From assembly GCA_903859795.1 (NCBI GenBank), contig CAIOOC010000844.1, positions 1 to 9,851 of the forward strand: a DNA stretch of 9,851 nt. Reading direction: 5' to 3'. The DNA comes from an uncultured Bacteroidia bacterium (GTDB lineage Bacteria; Bacteroidota; Bacteroidia; Bacteroidales; Prolixibacteraceae). Position 1 is the stretch's first letter. Every line of letters starts with the position of its first letter. The notes beneath the pieces are model-generated. The model worked only from the letters and a program-made list of their open reading frames with translations, searched no databases and was not told the origin of the DNA. Position numbers and translations under genes: made by a program. Below are positions 1 to 6,551 of this stretch, in pieces.

Positions 1-12
1 TAAATCTGTCGT

Positions 13-1263
13 ATGTTAATTTTTCGGCTAATCATTGAGAGTTTTAGATTTGCATATAGTTCGCTGGTTATCAATCGGTTGCGCACGGTATTGTCGCTTC
101 TGGGAATTACCATCGGAATTTTCTGCATCATTTCAGTTTTTACAATTATTGATTCGCTAGAGCGGACTGTTCGCGATAGTATGTCAAAACTTGGCAGCAA
201 TGTAATTTACGTTATGAAATGGCCATGGGCACCCCCACCAGGCGAAACGGAATACCCATGGTGGAAATATTGGAACCGGCCGGTCCCAAAACTTTCTGAA
301 ACCCAGGAGATCCTCCGGCGGTCTATCTTGGCTCAATATGCCGTTTTTAATTACGGCTTTAACCGCACGATAAAAAGCGGAAGCAGCAAAGCAGAAAATG
401 TTGAGATAATCGGTACTTCGACAGGATTGGTTGAAACCTGGAGCCTTAAAATATCTAATGGGCGGCCCCTTACTGAAGAGGAGTTCAATGCCGGGGCGAA
501 TTTTGCCATGTTAGGCTCCGATATTGCCGATCAGTTATTTCCCGGACTCTCACCCGTTGGAAAATCGATAAAAATCCAGGGATTCAACCTCCAGATATTG
601 GGTGTTTTCGAAAAAATGGGTCAGGATGTTTTTGGGACAAGTATGGATAAACGGGTTTTGATCCCGGTAAAACTTGCCTCACGTATGGTTGATCCGCGTC
701 TGGATATGCAGCAGAATATCATAATAAAAGGTAAAGAAGATATTCCGGCAGCACGCCTTTCTGAAGAGCTCGAAGGGATTATGCGTTCAATACGACGGAT
801 AAAACCTTCGGCAGAAAACGATTTTGCGTTAAACGAGGTGAGTCTGATCTCCGGTCAACTCGACAATTTATTCAAAGTTTTTGATATCGCAGGCTGGATC
901 ATCGGAGGATTTGCAATTCTTGTCGGTGGTTTCGGAATAGCCAATATTATGTTTGTATCTGTAAAAGAGCGAACAAAAATAATTGGTCTGCAGAAAGCTC
1001 TAGGCGCAAAAAGCAGGTTTATTCTGCTTGAATTTCTTTTTGAAGCTTGTGTCCTTTCACTAATTGGGGGTATTTTTGGACTTCTAATTATATATGCACT
1101 AACTTTTGCTGTTAGTAAAGCATTCGATTTTAACCTTATACTGACTATTGGAAACATTGTAACCGGACTTATGGTCAGCATCGTAATAGGATTGATTGCC
1201 GGAGTCGTCCCTGCACGGACAGCAGCCCATCTCGATCCGGTTACGGCGATGAATGCGGTGTAA
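13..1263 (+). CDS. MacB-type ABC transporter permease (FtsX superfamily)
   Basis: 416-residue inner-membrane permease. Topology is the FtsX/MacB pattern: one N-terminal helix (about residues 24-46), a large extracytoplasmic domain (about 47-290, the MacB periplasmic core), then three C-terminal helices (about 293-316, 337-365, 375-400). Diagnostic sequence: the coupling segment after helix 2, VSVKERTKIIGLQKALGA (315-332), and the C-terminal PARTAAHLDPVTAM (400-413), both hallmarks of the MacB permease family. The family works with a cytoplasmic ATPase to drive export or envelope mechanotransmission; no ATPase gene is visible here, so a partner would have to lie upstream of the window or elsewhere. 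The ATG at 13 is preceded by only 12 bases, with no Shine-Dalgarno. The extracytoplasmic loop has a Pro/Trp-rich stretch (residues 70-92). Family assignment is firm; the substrate is unknown. It converges on rsmA. Confidence 0.93.
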   Translation: MLIFRLIIESFRFAYSSLVINRLRTVLSLLGITIGIFCIISVFTIIDSLERTVRDSMSKLGSNVIYVMKWPWAPPPGETEYPWWKYWNRPVPKLSETQEILRRSILAQYAVFNYGFNRTIKSGSSKAENVEIIGTSTGLVETWSLKISNGRPLTEEEFNAGANFAMLGSDIADQLFPGLSPVGKSIKIQGFNLQILGVFEKMGQDVFGTSMDKRVLIPVKLASRMVDPRLDMQQNIIIKGKEDIPAARLSEELEGIMRSIRRIKPSAENDFALNEVSLISGQLDNLFKVFDIAGWIIGGFAILVGGFGIANIMFVSVKERTKIIGLQKALGAKSRFILLEFLFEACVLSLIGGIFGLLIIYALTFAVSKAFDFNLILTIGNIVTGLMVSIVIGLIAGVVPARTAAHLDPVTAMNAV

Positions 1264-1273
1264 GGCGAGGTGC

Positions 1274-1342
1274 AAAATAGAAAATAGAAAATACAGAATG
1301 GAAAATGTAATACGCGATTTTGCTCTTTGCATTTTCCACTTC
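1274..1342. repeat. degenerate 7-bp tandem repeat forming an inverted repeat between convergent genes
   Basis: Five back-to-back heptads run from 1274 to 1308: AAAATAG, AAAATAG, AAAATAC, AGAATGG, AAAATGT. The opposite side (about 1329-1362) contains related units on the other strand (AAAATGC, GAAGTGG, AAAGTGG, AAAAGTG). As a result GGAAAATG at 1300-1307 pairs exactly with CATTTTCC at 1330-1337, and with a G-U pair and one bulge the stem extends to about 1296-1310/1327-1342. It lies between the stop codons of the convergent permease and rsmA, and the right-hand units run up to the rsmA stop codon. A role as a bidirectional terminator or mRNA 3'-end stabiliser is an inference from position. Confidence 0.6.
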
Positions 1343-1362
1343 CCACTTTGTATTCTTCACTT

Positions 1363-2145
1363 TTAAGTGTTCATCAGCCTCTCAATATTATTAGTCAATT
1401 CAATAAATTCGGAAACAGATAGTTGCTCCGGGCGTCGTGTAAGAAGTACGGCATCCAATTCTTCAATACGCGGAGAAAAGCCTTTTATGCTGTTTCTGAG
1501 CATTTTACGTCTTTGATTGAAGGCCTGCTTAACAACTTTAAAGAACAGTTTCTCATTACAGCCCAATTCTGTCCTGCCGTTTGCTGTGAGCCTGATAACG
1601 GCTGATTGCACCTGAGGCGGCGGATCAAAAACATGTGGCGGGACATCTAATAAATATTCAATATTATACCAGGCCTGAAGAAAAACGCTCAGAATCCCAT
1701 ATACCTTCGAACCCGGTCCGGAGGCGATACGTTTGGCGACCTCTTTTTGAAGCATACAAACAATTTCAGGAATAAGTTCCTTGTTCTCCAGTACTTTAAA
1801 AAATATCTGGGAAGATATGTTGTAGGGGAGGTTCCCGATCAAAGCAAACGGTTTGTCAGAAATTTTCTCCGAAAGATCTATGCGGAGGAAATCACCTTCA
1901 ATGATCCGGTCACCAAGTTGAGGGAAATGTTTATGCAGGTAATAGACAGATTCACTGTCAATTTCGATCACCGAAGTCTCGTATTCGAGATTTTCAAGCA
2001 GGTAATTTGTCAGCACACCCATCCCCGGACCGATCTCAAGAACTTTATCGATGTTAGTTGCCTTAAGATGGTCAACAATATCTTTGGCAATGTTCTTATC
2101 GGTGAGGAAATGTTGCCCTAAATTTTTCTTTGGCCTTACTATCAT
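1363..2145 (-). CDS. rsmA: 16S rRNA (adenine(1518)-N6/adenine(1519)-N6)-dimethyltransferase RsmA/KsgA
   Basis: 260 residues, normal length for the family. The enzyme transfers four methyl groups from SAM to two adjacent adenosines in the helix 45 loop of 16S rRNA, a late 30S maturation step; its loss is known to give kasugamycin resistance. Visible motifs: N-terminal KKNLGQHFL (6-14), SAM-binding motif I EIGPGMG (37-43), acidic motif II EID (61-63), GDF (84-86) and catalytic motif IV NLPYN (105-109). The conserved FDPPPQVQSAVIRL segment (173-186) and C-terminal QAFNQRRKMLRNS (207-219) follow. Start is ATG at 2145, just before the conserved N-terminus, with no Shine-Dalgarno. It is convergent with the MacB-type permease and divergent from the LolC/E-type permease, so it is probably transcribed alone. 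Identification is secure. Confidence 0.97.
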   Translation of the reverse strand: MIVRPKKNLGQHFLTDKNIAKDIVDHLKATNIDKVLEIGPGMGVLTNYLLENLEYETSVIEIDSESVYYLHKHFPQLGDRIIEGDFLRIDLSEKISDKPFALIGNLPYNISSQIFFKVLENKELIPEIVCMLQKEVAKRIASGPGSKVYGILSVFLQAWYNIEYLLDVPPHVFDPPPQVQSAVIRLTANGRTELGCNEKLFFKVVKQAFNQRRKMLRNSIKGFSPRIEELDAVLLTRRPEQLSVSEFIELTNNIERLMNT

Positions 2146-2216
2146 TCTGGTATTTGGTTTGAACTATTGTGAAACTGGAATTAGTCAGAAAATCAACAGC
2201 TTCCGGTATTCCGGGT

Positions 2217-2285
2217 CAAAAGTACGAATGTAAATATAAAAAAACGCTACTTTTACGCAAAAGTAGATCAAGTGTCGCTATTCAA
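2217..2285 (-). promoter_or_regulatory. candidate rsmA promoter(s), two TACTTTTG boxes
   Basis: Read on the minus strand, TACTTTTG (a perfect match to the Bacteroidota -7 consensus TAnnTTTG) occurs twice ahead of rsmA, at 2224-2217 and 2265-2258. The distal copy has a TTG at 2285-2283, 17 bases upstream, which could act as the -33 element; the proximal copy lacks an obvious -33. Which is used cannot be told from sequence. Confidence 0.45.
2248..2265. other. 7-bp perfect hairpin just before the lolC/E-like start
   Basis: TACTTTT (2248-2254), loop ACGC (2255-2258), AAAAGTA (2259-2265): a perfect inverted repeat ending 6 bases before the GTG start at 2272. It also overlaps a -7-like box on each strand (TACTTTTA on plus, TACTTTTG on minus). 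It could be an operator or a start-proximal mRNA hairpin, or simply reflect the two overlapping divergent -7 boxes. Confidence 0.4.
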
Positions 2286-3534
2286 TACTGAGCTGTTTAT
2301 TGCCCGACGTATATTCTTTGCCAGGGGGACTTCAAGAAAGTTCTCTGAATCGATCGTTTCATTTGCCGTTTTCGGAATAGCATTCGGACTGTTTGTTATG
2401 ATCCTTTCTGTTGCAATCGTTACCGGATTTAAAAAGGAAGTTAGGAACAAGGTAATTGGATTTGGATCACATATTCAATTAGTCAACTTTGATTCTAATT
2501 CATCGTACGAAACGGTTCCGGTATCAAAAAATCAACCCTGGCTGAAGGAGATCAGAGATATTAAAGGGATTAAAAACGTTCAAAGTTTTGCCACAAAACC
2601 TGGTATTATTAAGACTGATGATGAAATACACGGTATTGTATTAAAAGGTGTAGGCCCCGATTTTGATTGGTCCTTTTTTAAGGATAATCTGGTTGATGGC
2701 TCTGTTTTTTCGGCATCAGACAGCGCAAGAAATGATAATGTTTTGATATCCAAGCAAGTGGCGTCCCTGCTTAAGCTCAAGGTTGGCGATCCGCTCTATA
2801 CCTATTTTTTAAACGAAGGGACGAAAACTCAGAAAATGCGCAAGTTTAAGATCTGCGGCATATTTAGTACAAGTCTTGAAGAGTTTGACCGTCTTTTTGT
2901 TCTGGCCGATATTTCACATCTAAGAAAATTAAACGATTGGAATTCAGATCAGATCAGCGGATTTGAGATTTCAATAAATGATTTTGACCAGCTCAGTTCG
3001 ATTACGCGTCAAATCAGGCAAATTACGCTAAAATACTCAAAAGAGGATGAATCGGTGCTTCGCCCCATTCCGATCACCTCAAAATATCCACAGATATTCG
3101 ATTGGCTTAATTTGCTCGATATGAATGTCTGGATTATCCTTGGGTTGATCATATTGGTTGCAGGATTTAATATGGTTAGCGGACTGCTGATCCTGATGTT
3201 GGAACGTACCACGATGATTGGGGTTTTAAAGGCGATAGGTACAGAGAACTGGAGTATCAGAAAGATATTTATTTATATCTCTACCTTTTTGATTCTCAGG
3301 GGTATGTTATGGGGAAATCTGATTGCAATAGCATTCTGTATCATTCAATCCAGGTTTGGATTGTTTAAACTGGATCCAACGTCATATTATCTGAATACTG
3401 TACCTGTTAATTTAAAAATCTCACATCTTCTAATGCTTAATATCGGCACTGTTCTTATTACACTGCTGATGTTGCTTGTCCCATCATGGTATGTTACTAA
3501 GATTGAACCAGATAAGGCGATCAGGTTCGACTAG
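2272..3534 (+). CDS. LolC/LolE-type lipoprotein-releasing ABC permease
   Basis: 420-residue FtsX-superfamily permease of the LolC/E type. In the Lol pathway such subunits, with the ATPase LolD, extract lipoproteins from the inner membrane for transfer towards the outer membrane. Visible features: N-terminal FIARR (9-13), usual for Bacteroidota LolC/E-like proteins; helix 1 (about 26-52); periplasmic domain (about 55-280); helices at about 285-310, 330-355 and 385-408; and the cytoplasmic coupling motif LERTTMIGVLKAIG (310-323) with C-terminal KIEPDKAIRFD (410-420). The start is GTG at 2272: the upstream frame has no ATG, and the first internal ATG (residue 43) falls inside helix 1 and would destroy it. 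No lolD-like ATPase is adjacent. It is divergent from rsmA and lies 90 bp upstream of asnA. The family call is firm; whether it truly releases lipoproteins is inferred. Confidence 0.92.
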   Translation: MSLFNTELFIARRIFFARGTSRKFSESIVSFAVFGIAFGLFVMILSVAIVTGFKKEVRNKVIGFGSHIQLVNFDSNSSYETVPVSKNQPWLKEIRDIKGIKNVQSFATKPGIIKTDDEIHGIVLKGVGPDFDWSFFKDNLVDGSVFSASDSARNDNVLISKQVASLLKLKVGDPLYTYFLNEGTKTQKMRKFKICGIFSTSLEEFDRLFVLADISHLRKLNDWNSDQISGFEISINDFDQLSSITRQIRQITLKYSKEDESVLRPIPITSKYPQIFDWLNLLDMNVWIILGLIILVAGFNMVSGLLILMLERTTMIGVLKAIGTENWSIRKIFIYISTFLILRGMLWGNLIAIAFCIIQSRFGLFKLDPTSYYLNTVPVNLKISHLLMLNIGTVLITLLMLLVPSWYVTKIEPDKAIRFD

Positions 3535-3564
3535 GGCTGTTTTTTGGTTAATAAACGGTAAATC

Positions 3565-3596
3565 TTTCAGAAATATTTCAATAATTAGTATCATTG
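3565..3596 (+). promoter_or_regulatory. candidate asnA promoter
   Basis: TATCATTG at 3589-3596, followed by CACC, differs by one base from the Bacteroidota -7 consensus TAnnTTTG. TTTC at 3565-3568 sits 20 bases upstream where TTTG is expected. The predicted start of transcription would give a leader of about 20 bases before the ATG at 3625. No hairpin or riboswitch fits in this space. Confidence 0.5.
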
Positions 3597-3624
3597 CACC
3601 GAAAACTGATAAAAATTAAAATCG

Positions 3625-4659
3625 ATGAAACTTTTTTTTCCCGAGACTTATAAACCCAAACTCGACGTAAAGCAAACAGAGAAGGCCATCAAATTTGTGA
3701 AGGACTTTTTTCAGGAAAACCTCTCTGCAGAACTGCGTCTGCGACGTGTAACCGCTCCGCTTTTTGTATTAAAAGGGACGGGGATTAACGACGACCTTAA
3801 CGGTATTGAACGTCCAGTGACTTTTGCTGTAAAGGAGATGAACGATGCCCAGGCTGAAGTGGTTCAATCGCTGGCAAAATGGAAACGTTTAATGCTGGCC
3901 CAATATGGAATACCGGCAGGTTATGGAATCTATACCGACATGAACGCTATCCGGGCGGATGAAGAGCTCTCGAATATTCATTCATTATATGTCGATCAAT
4001 GGGACTGGGAAAAGGTCCTGACAGGTAAACAACGTAATCTTGAATACCTGAAAAAGGTTGTCAATCAGATCTACTCAGTCCTTTTGCGGACCGAATTCAT
4101 GGTATATGAGAATTATCCGGCTATAAAACCATTACTTCCTGAAGAGATTCATTTTGTCCATTCTGAAGAGCTGGCTCAGCGATTTCCGAAACTTACACCG
4201 AAGGAGCGTGAATTTGAAATTACTAAAGAATATGGCGCTGTATTTATTATGGGAATCGGGGGGACACTTTCGGGTGGTGAAAAACATGATGGCCGTGCAC
4301 CCGATTATGATGACTGGACGTCAGAAAACTCAGATGGTTTTAAAGGATTAAATGGAGATATCGTCATTTGGAACCCTGTTTTGCAGCAATCGCTGGAGAT
4401 CTCATCTATGGGGATCAGGGTTGACAAAGAGGCTCTGTTGCGTCAGCTAGCCTTATGTTATTTATCTGAACGAAAGGAGCTCCTATTTCATAAGAAGCTT
4501 TTGAAAGATGAATTGCCAATGTCTATTGGAGGAGGAATAGGTCAGTCACGTCTTTGTATGTATTTGCTCCGAAAAGCCCATATTGGAGAGGTACAGGCGA
4601 GCCTCTGGCCCGAAGAGATGATTCAGCAGTGTGCCGAACACAATATATTTATGGTGTAG
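3625..4659 (+). CDS. asnA: aspartate--ammonia ligase (asparagine synthetase A)
   Basis: 344 residues, slightly longer than the roughly 330-residue E. coli enzyme. AsnA converts L-aspartate, ammonia and ATP to L-asparagine, AMP and pyrophosphate in the cytoplasm; its fold is that of class II aminoacyl-tRNA synthetases. Conserved segments seen in order: RLRRVTAPLFV (38-48), YTDMNAIRADEE (103-114), DQWDWEK (124-130), the active-site region HDGRAPDYDDW (221-231), ISSMGIRVD (259-267), and the class II motif 3-like GGGIGQSRLCMYLL (302-315) followed by the conserved QASLWPEEM (324-332). The ATG at 3625 has no Shine-Dalgarno but lies behind an A-rich stretch, as at other starts here. It appears monocistronic: its own candidate promoter is upstream and a strong terminator lies about 100 bases past the stop codon. 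Nothing looks damaged. Identification is secure. Confidence 0.97.
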   Translation: MKLFFPETYKPKLDVKQTEKAIKFVKDFFQENLSAELRLRRVTAPLFVLKGTGINDDLNGIERPVTFAVKEMNDAQAEVVQSLAKWKRLMLAQYGIPAGYGIYTDMNAIRADEELSNIHSLYVDQWDWEKVLTGKQRNLEYLKKVVNQIYSVLLRTEFMVYENYPAIKPLLPEEIHFVHSEELAQRFPKLTPKEREFEITKEYGAVFIMGIGGTLSGGEKHDGRAPDYDDWTSENSDGFKGLNGDIVIWNPVLQQSLEISSMGIRVDKEALLRQLALCYLSERKELLFHKKLLKDELPMSIGGGIGQSRLCMYLLRKAHIGEVQASLWPEEMIQQCAEHNIFMV

Positions 4660-4681
4660 AGATCCGTAATTCGACGGAAGG

Positions 4682-4713
4682 CAATTTGATAATTTGTCAA
4701 TTCGGCAATTTAG
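4682..4713. repeat. degenerate 8-bp tandem repeat downstream of asnA
   Basis: Four consecutive octads: CAATTTGA (4682-4689), TAATTTGT (4690-4697), CAATTCGG (4698-4705), CAATTTAG (4706-4713). The array lies in the untranslated tail between the asnA stop codon and its terminator. It is not self-complementary, so it is not part of the terminator stem. Function unknown. Confidence 0.6.
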
Positions 4714-4762
4714 AAAATATCGGAGAATCATAGATAATCAGAAAGTTATCGTTAAGAAAATT

Positions 4763-4800
4763 AAAAATCCCCATGATGTCGCGGCATATGGGGATTTTTT
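4763..4800 (+). terminator. intrinsic terminator of asnA
   Basis: A 12-bp perfect stem AAAAATCCCCAT (4763-4774) / ATGGGGATTTTT (4788-4799) with a T6 run (4795-4800). The loop can fold further through ATG/CAT with a single bulged G. The A-run on the 5' side would also let it terminate minus-strand transcription. It ends directly against the tRNA-Arg promoter. Confidence 0.88.
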
Positions 4801-4801
4801 A

Positions 4802-4809
4802 TACTTTTG
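4802..4809 (+). promoter_or_regulatory. -7 box of the tRNA-Arg promoter
   Basis: TACTTTTG followed by CACC is a perfect Bacteroidota -7 element 15 bases ahead of the mature tRNA 5' end. A -33 TTG is not evident; that position falls inside the asnA terminator hairpin. Confidence 0.7.
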
Positions 4810-4824
4810 CACCACTATTTTGAT

Positions 4825-4901
4825 GGCCCAATAGCTCAATTGGATAGAGCGACAGCCTTCTAAGCTGTAGGTTTCTGGTTCGATCCCAGATTGGGTCACC
4901 A
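4825..4901 (+). tRNA. tRNA-Arg (anticodon TCT), CCA encoded
   Basis: A full cloverleaf can be drawn. The acceptor stem is GGCCCAA (4825-4831) / TTGGGTC (4891-4897) with one G-U pair, and the D stem is GCTC (4834-4837) / GAGC (4847-4850). The anticodon stem is ACAGC (4852-4856) / GCTGT (4864-4868), with loop CTTCTAA and anticodon TCT at 4859-4861. The variable loop is AGGTT, and the T stem TCTGG / CCAGA carries loop TTCGATC. Discriminator A is at 4898 and an encoded CCA at 4899-4901. It reads the arginine codons AGA and AGG. It stands alone, with its own -7 box and terminator. Confidence 0.97.
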
Positions 4902-4913
4902 GGTAAAGCTTAG

Positions 4914-4959
4914 AAAATCAGTTAATTACATAGGATGTGTAATTGGCTGATTTTTTTTT
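4914..4959 (+). terminator. intrinsic terminator of the tRNA-Arg unit
   Basis: A 17-bp stem (4914-4930 with 4938-4954) with two G-U pairs and a 7-base loop (TAGGATG) is followed by an unbroken T run to 4959. It starts 13 bases after the tRNA CCA end. A flanking A-run on the 5' side makes it potentially bidirectional. Confidence 0.9.
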
Positions 4960-5259
4960 ACCGCTGGGGTACGTACCGTTTCGGGCATTCATCTAATCAA
5001 GGGCGTAAACCAGGTTGCAAATGAATACCCCAACTTTGTGTTCTTTTATAGGAACTACACCCTCTTCAATGGTGAAAATCAGAGAAATATTTCAAAAGAC
5101 TAAATGATGCAAAGTTTACTAAAATTGTATTTTAAAGGAACAAACGGAATACAGACAAATGCAGATATTACGTATAAACGCTGATATACAGCGTTATAAG
5201 TGAAATTTTATTAAATCCGCGATATCAGTTTCTACAATTTGTTTCTAACCATATCTGAG
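4960..5259. other. gene-free spacer with inverted repeats and a degenerate repeat
   Basis: I see no gene in these 300 bases: no open frame of convincing quality and no second tRNA. It contains the 10-bp palindrome GGTACGTACC (4968-4977). It also has a nested inverted-repeat pair: TGGGGT 4965-4970 with ACCCCA 5027-5032, and ATTCAT 4987-4992 with ATGAAT 5021-5026. A degenerate repeat-like stretch, about 5155-5228, contains a 7-bp hairpin. The tRNA 3' end is not duplicated here, so there is no sign of an integrated element using the tRNA as an attachment site. Confidence 0.6.
5173..5198 (-). terminator. candidate weak terminator of the lipoprotein gene
   Basis: AACGCTG (5177-5183) / CAGCGTT (5189-5195) with loop ATATA. 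On the minus strand the hairpin is followed by only a short T-rich tail (TTTATA). It lies about 65 bases past the stop codon of the thioredoxin-like lipoprotein, the right place for a terminator, but the weak T tract makes this uncertain. Confidence 0.35.
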
Positions 5260-6495
5260 TTATTCAGCCACCAAACTATCCATTAAACCGTTAAACTCCG
5301 TTTTAAAATCTGCATAAAATTTCCCGGTTGCTGGTCCGCTGAACCCACTGTGAACCTTTCTGACAATTCCTTTCTTATCGATAAAGATAGTTGTTGGGAA
5401 TGCAGAGATCCTATTTATCGCAGGTAAAGCCTTTGCCGCATTATCGGTACCGGATTTCCCTGCAAACAAAATCTCATAATCGATGCCCAGACGATTTTTA
5501 AGGCTTAACAGCGATTTCTTTGCCGAATCAAAATCATCCTTCCTCTCAAATGCCAAACCGATAATTTCAATTCCGCGTTGATGGTTTGCCTTATACCATG
5601 AGGATAAAAATGCGTTCTCGTCGAGGCAGTTTGGGCACCAGCTCCCCAGGATTGTAACAATTACCACTTTCCCCTTAAATTTTGGATCAGCCAACGATAC
5701 CTGCTTCCCTTCGAGGTTCGGGAATGAAAATTCAAGCGAAGAATATCCCGCTTTTAATGGTGTTTCAGCATATGGATCTGGAAGAGCAGCCTTGGGATTA
5801 CGCCTTCCTTCCAGTTTGGATGTTTGACGAAGGGTGACAAATTCACCTGTAAACGTACTATCATTCAGAAATTCACCCTTTATCAGGTAAGGTGACGATC
5901 CACCGAAGGCGGAAAGGGAAAATTTCTTACCCTGTACTTCTCCTTCAAAAAATCTGTAATCGCCTGATATTTCAAGGATTGAACCTGTCAGATGTTCCCC
6001 CTTTTGAGAGAAATTACCCACTGTCTTATTTAGTTCTCCGGACGATATAATGTTAATATCCCAGGTCCCATGGAGCGAAACCGAAGGGGGCTCGCTGTTC
6101 CGGGCAAATCTTGAAAGTGTTCCATAGGTAGCTTTAAAGGGAATTGACGAAATCTTTTTGTTATTTCCTGTCTTGATAAACATTCCGTCGATGTTGTTCT
6201 CAGTCAGTTTCCCCTTTAAAACAACATCATAAAGATCAATCGGTATTAGGACTGAATCATTGTTGTAGACTATTTTTTTCAACTCGAAACGGTCGTCCCC
6301 ATTGATTAAACTTACTGATGTGCTGTCAATTGTCTTCCCTTTCACTTCAAATAAAAACGGGATCTCGTTTCCGGGCAAAATAAAAACGCCTCTCCACAAC
6401 CCCTCCTTCATCGGTTTGAGAGGTGAGTGACACGATGTTAGAAATGCAATGACAAGGAGGAGCGGGACAAAAAAAATCAGACGTATATTTCTCAT
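5260..6495 (-). CDS. TlpA-like thioredoxin-fold lipoprotein (redoxin domain)
   Basis: 411 residues from ATG at 6495; a TTG two codons upstream (6501) would add only Met-Asp and is less likely. The N-terminus is a lipoprotein signal: MRN-R charge, hydrophobic core, and lipobox LTSC with Cys22 as the predicted lipidated residue, so the protein should be anchored facing the periplasm. Residues 23 to about 240 are beta-rich, resembling the N-terminal modules found ahead of TlpA domains in Bacteroidota (exact family not identified). The C-terminal domain (about 245-411) is a TlpA/AhpC-TSA-like thioredoxin fold with active site WCPNC (Cys287, Cys290) and the expected cis-proline in AFPT (Pro367). 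The likely role is a periplasmic thiol-disulfide oxidoreductase; the partner is unknown. It lies 56 bp downstream of the desaturase on the same strand with no clear promoter between, so co-transcription is plausible. Confidence 0.9.
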   Translation of the reverse strand: MRNIRLIFFVPLLLVIAFLTSCHSPLKPMKEGLWRGVFILPGNEIPFLFEVKGKTIDSTSVSLINGDDRFELKKIVYNNDSVLIPIDLYDVVLKGKLTENNIDGMFIKTGNNKKISSIPFKATYGTLSRFARNSEPPSVSLHGTWDINIISSGELNKTVGNFSQKGEHLTGSILEISGDYRFFEGEVQGKKFSLSAFGGSSPYLIKGEFLNDSTFTGEFVTLRQTSKLEGRRNPKAALPDPYAETPLKAGYSSLEFSFPNLEGKQVSLADPKFKGKVVIVTILGSWCPNCLDENAFLSSWYKANHQRGIEIIGLAFERKDDFDSAKKSLLSLKNRLGIDYEILFAGKSGTDNAAKALPAINRISAFPTTIFIDKKGIVRKVHSGFSGPATGKFYADFKTEFNGLMDSLVAE

Positions 6496-6551
6496 ATCCA
6501 ATTATTTGAATTCTCTAATCGGGATTAAAAAAGATGCCTGAAATTACACTT

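Noticed and set aside
855..1346. Minus-strand open frame of 163 codons overlapping the first permease, and a second of 77 codons at 1099-1332
   Set aside because: Both are antisense to a well-supported permease and begin in the heptamer repeat, giving a low-complexity Phe/Cys-rich N-terminus typical of spurious translation of such repeats.
1423..2233. Plus-strand open frames opposite rsmA (1423-1605, 1747-2121, 2051-2233)
   Set aside because: They lie on the antisense strand of a gene with all RsmA motifs, and their products have no family features.
4154..4351. Open frame inside asnA in another frame
   Set aside because: Entirely within the conserved AsnA reading frame; the product is unlike any protein.
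4968..4977. 10-bp palindrome GGTACGTACC
   Set aside because: Single copy in the window with no promoter beside it; could be chance, so only mentioned as part of the spacer.
4825..5259. Possible integration site or island starting at the tRNA-Arg gene
   Set aside because: No repeat of the tRNA 3' end found in the window and no integrase; the downstream genes look like ordinary chromosome.
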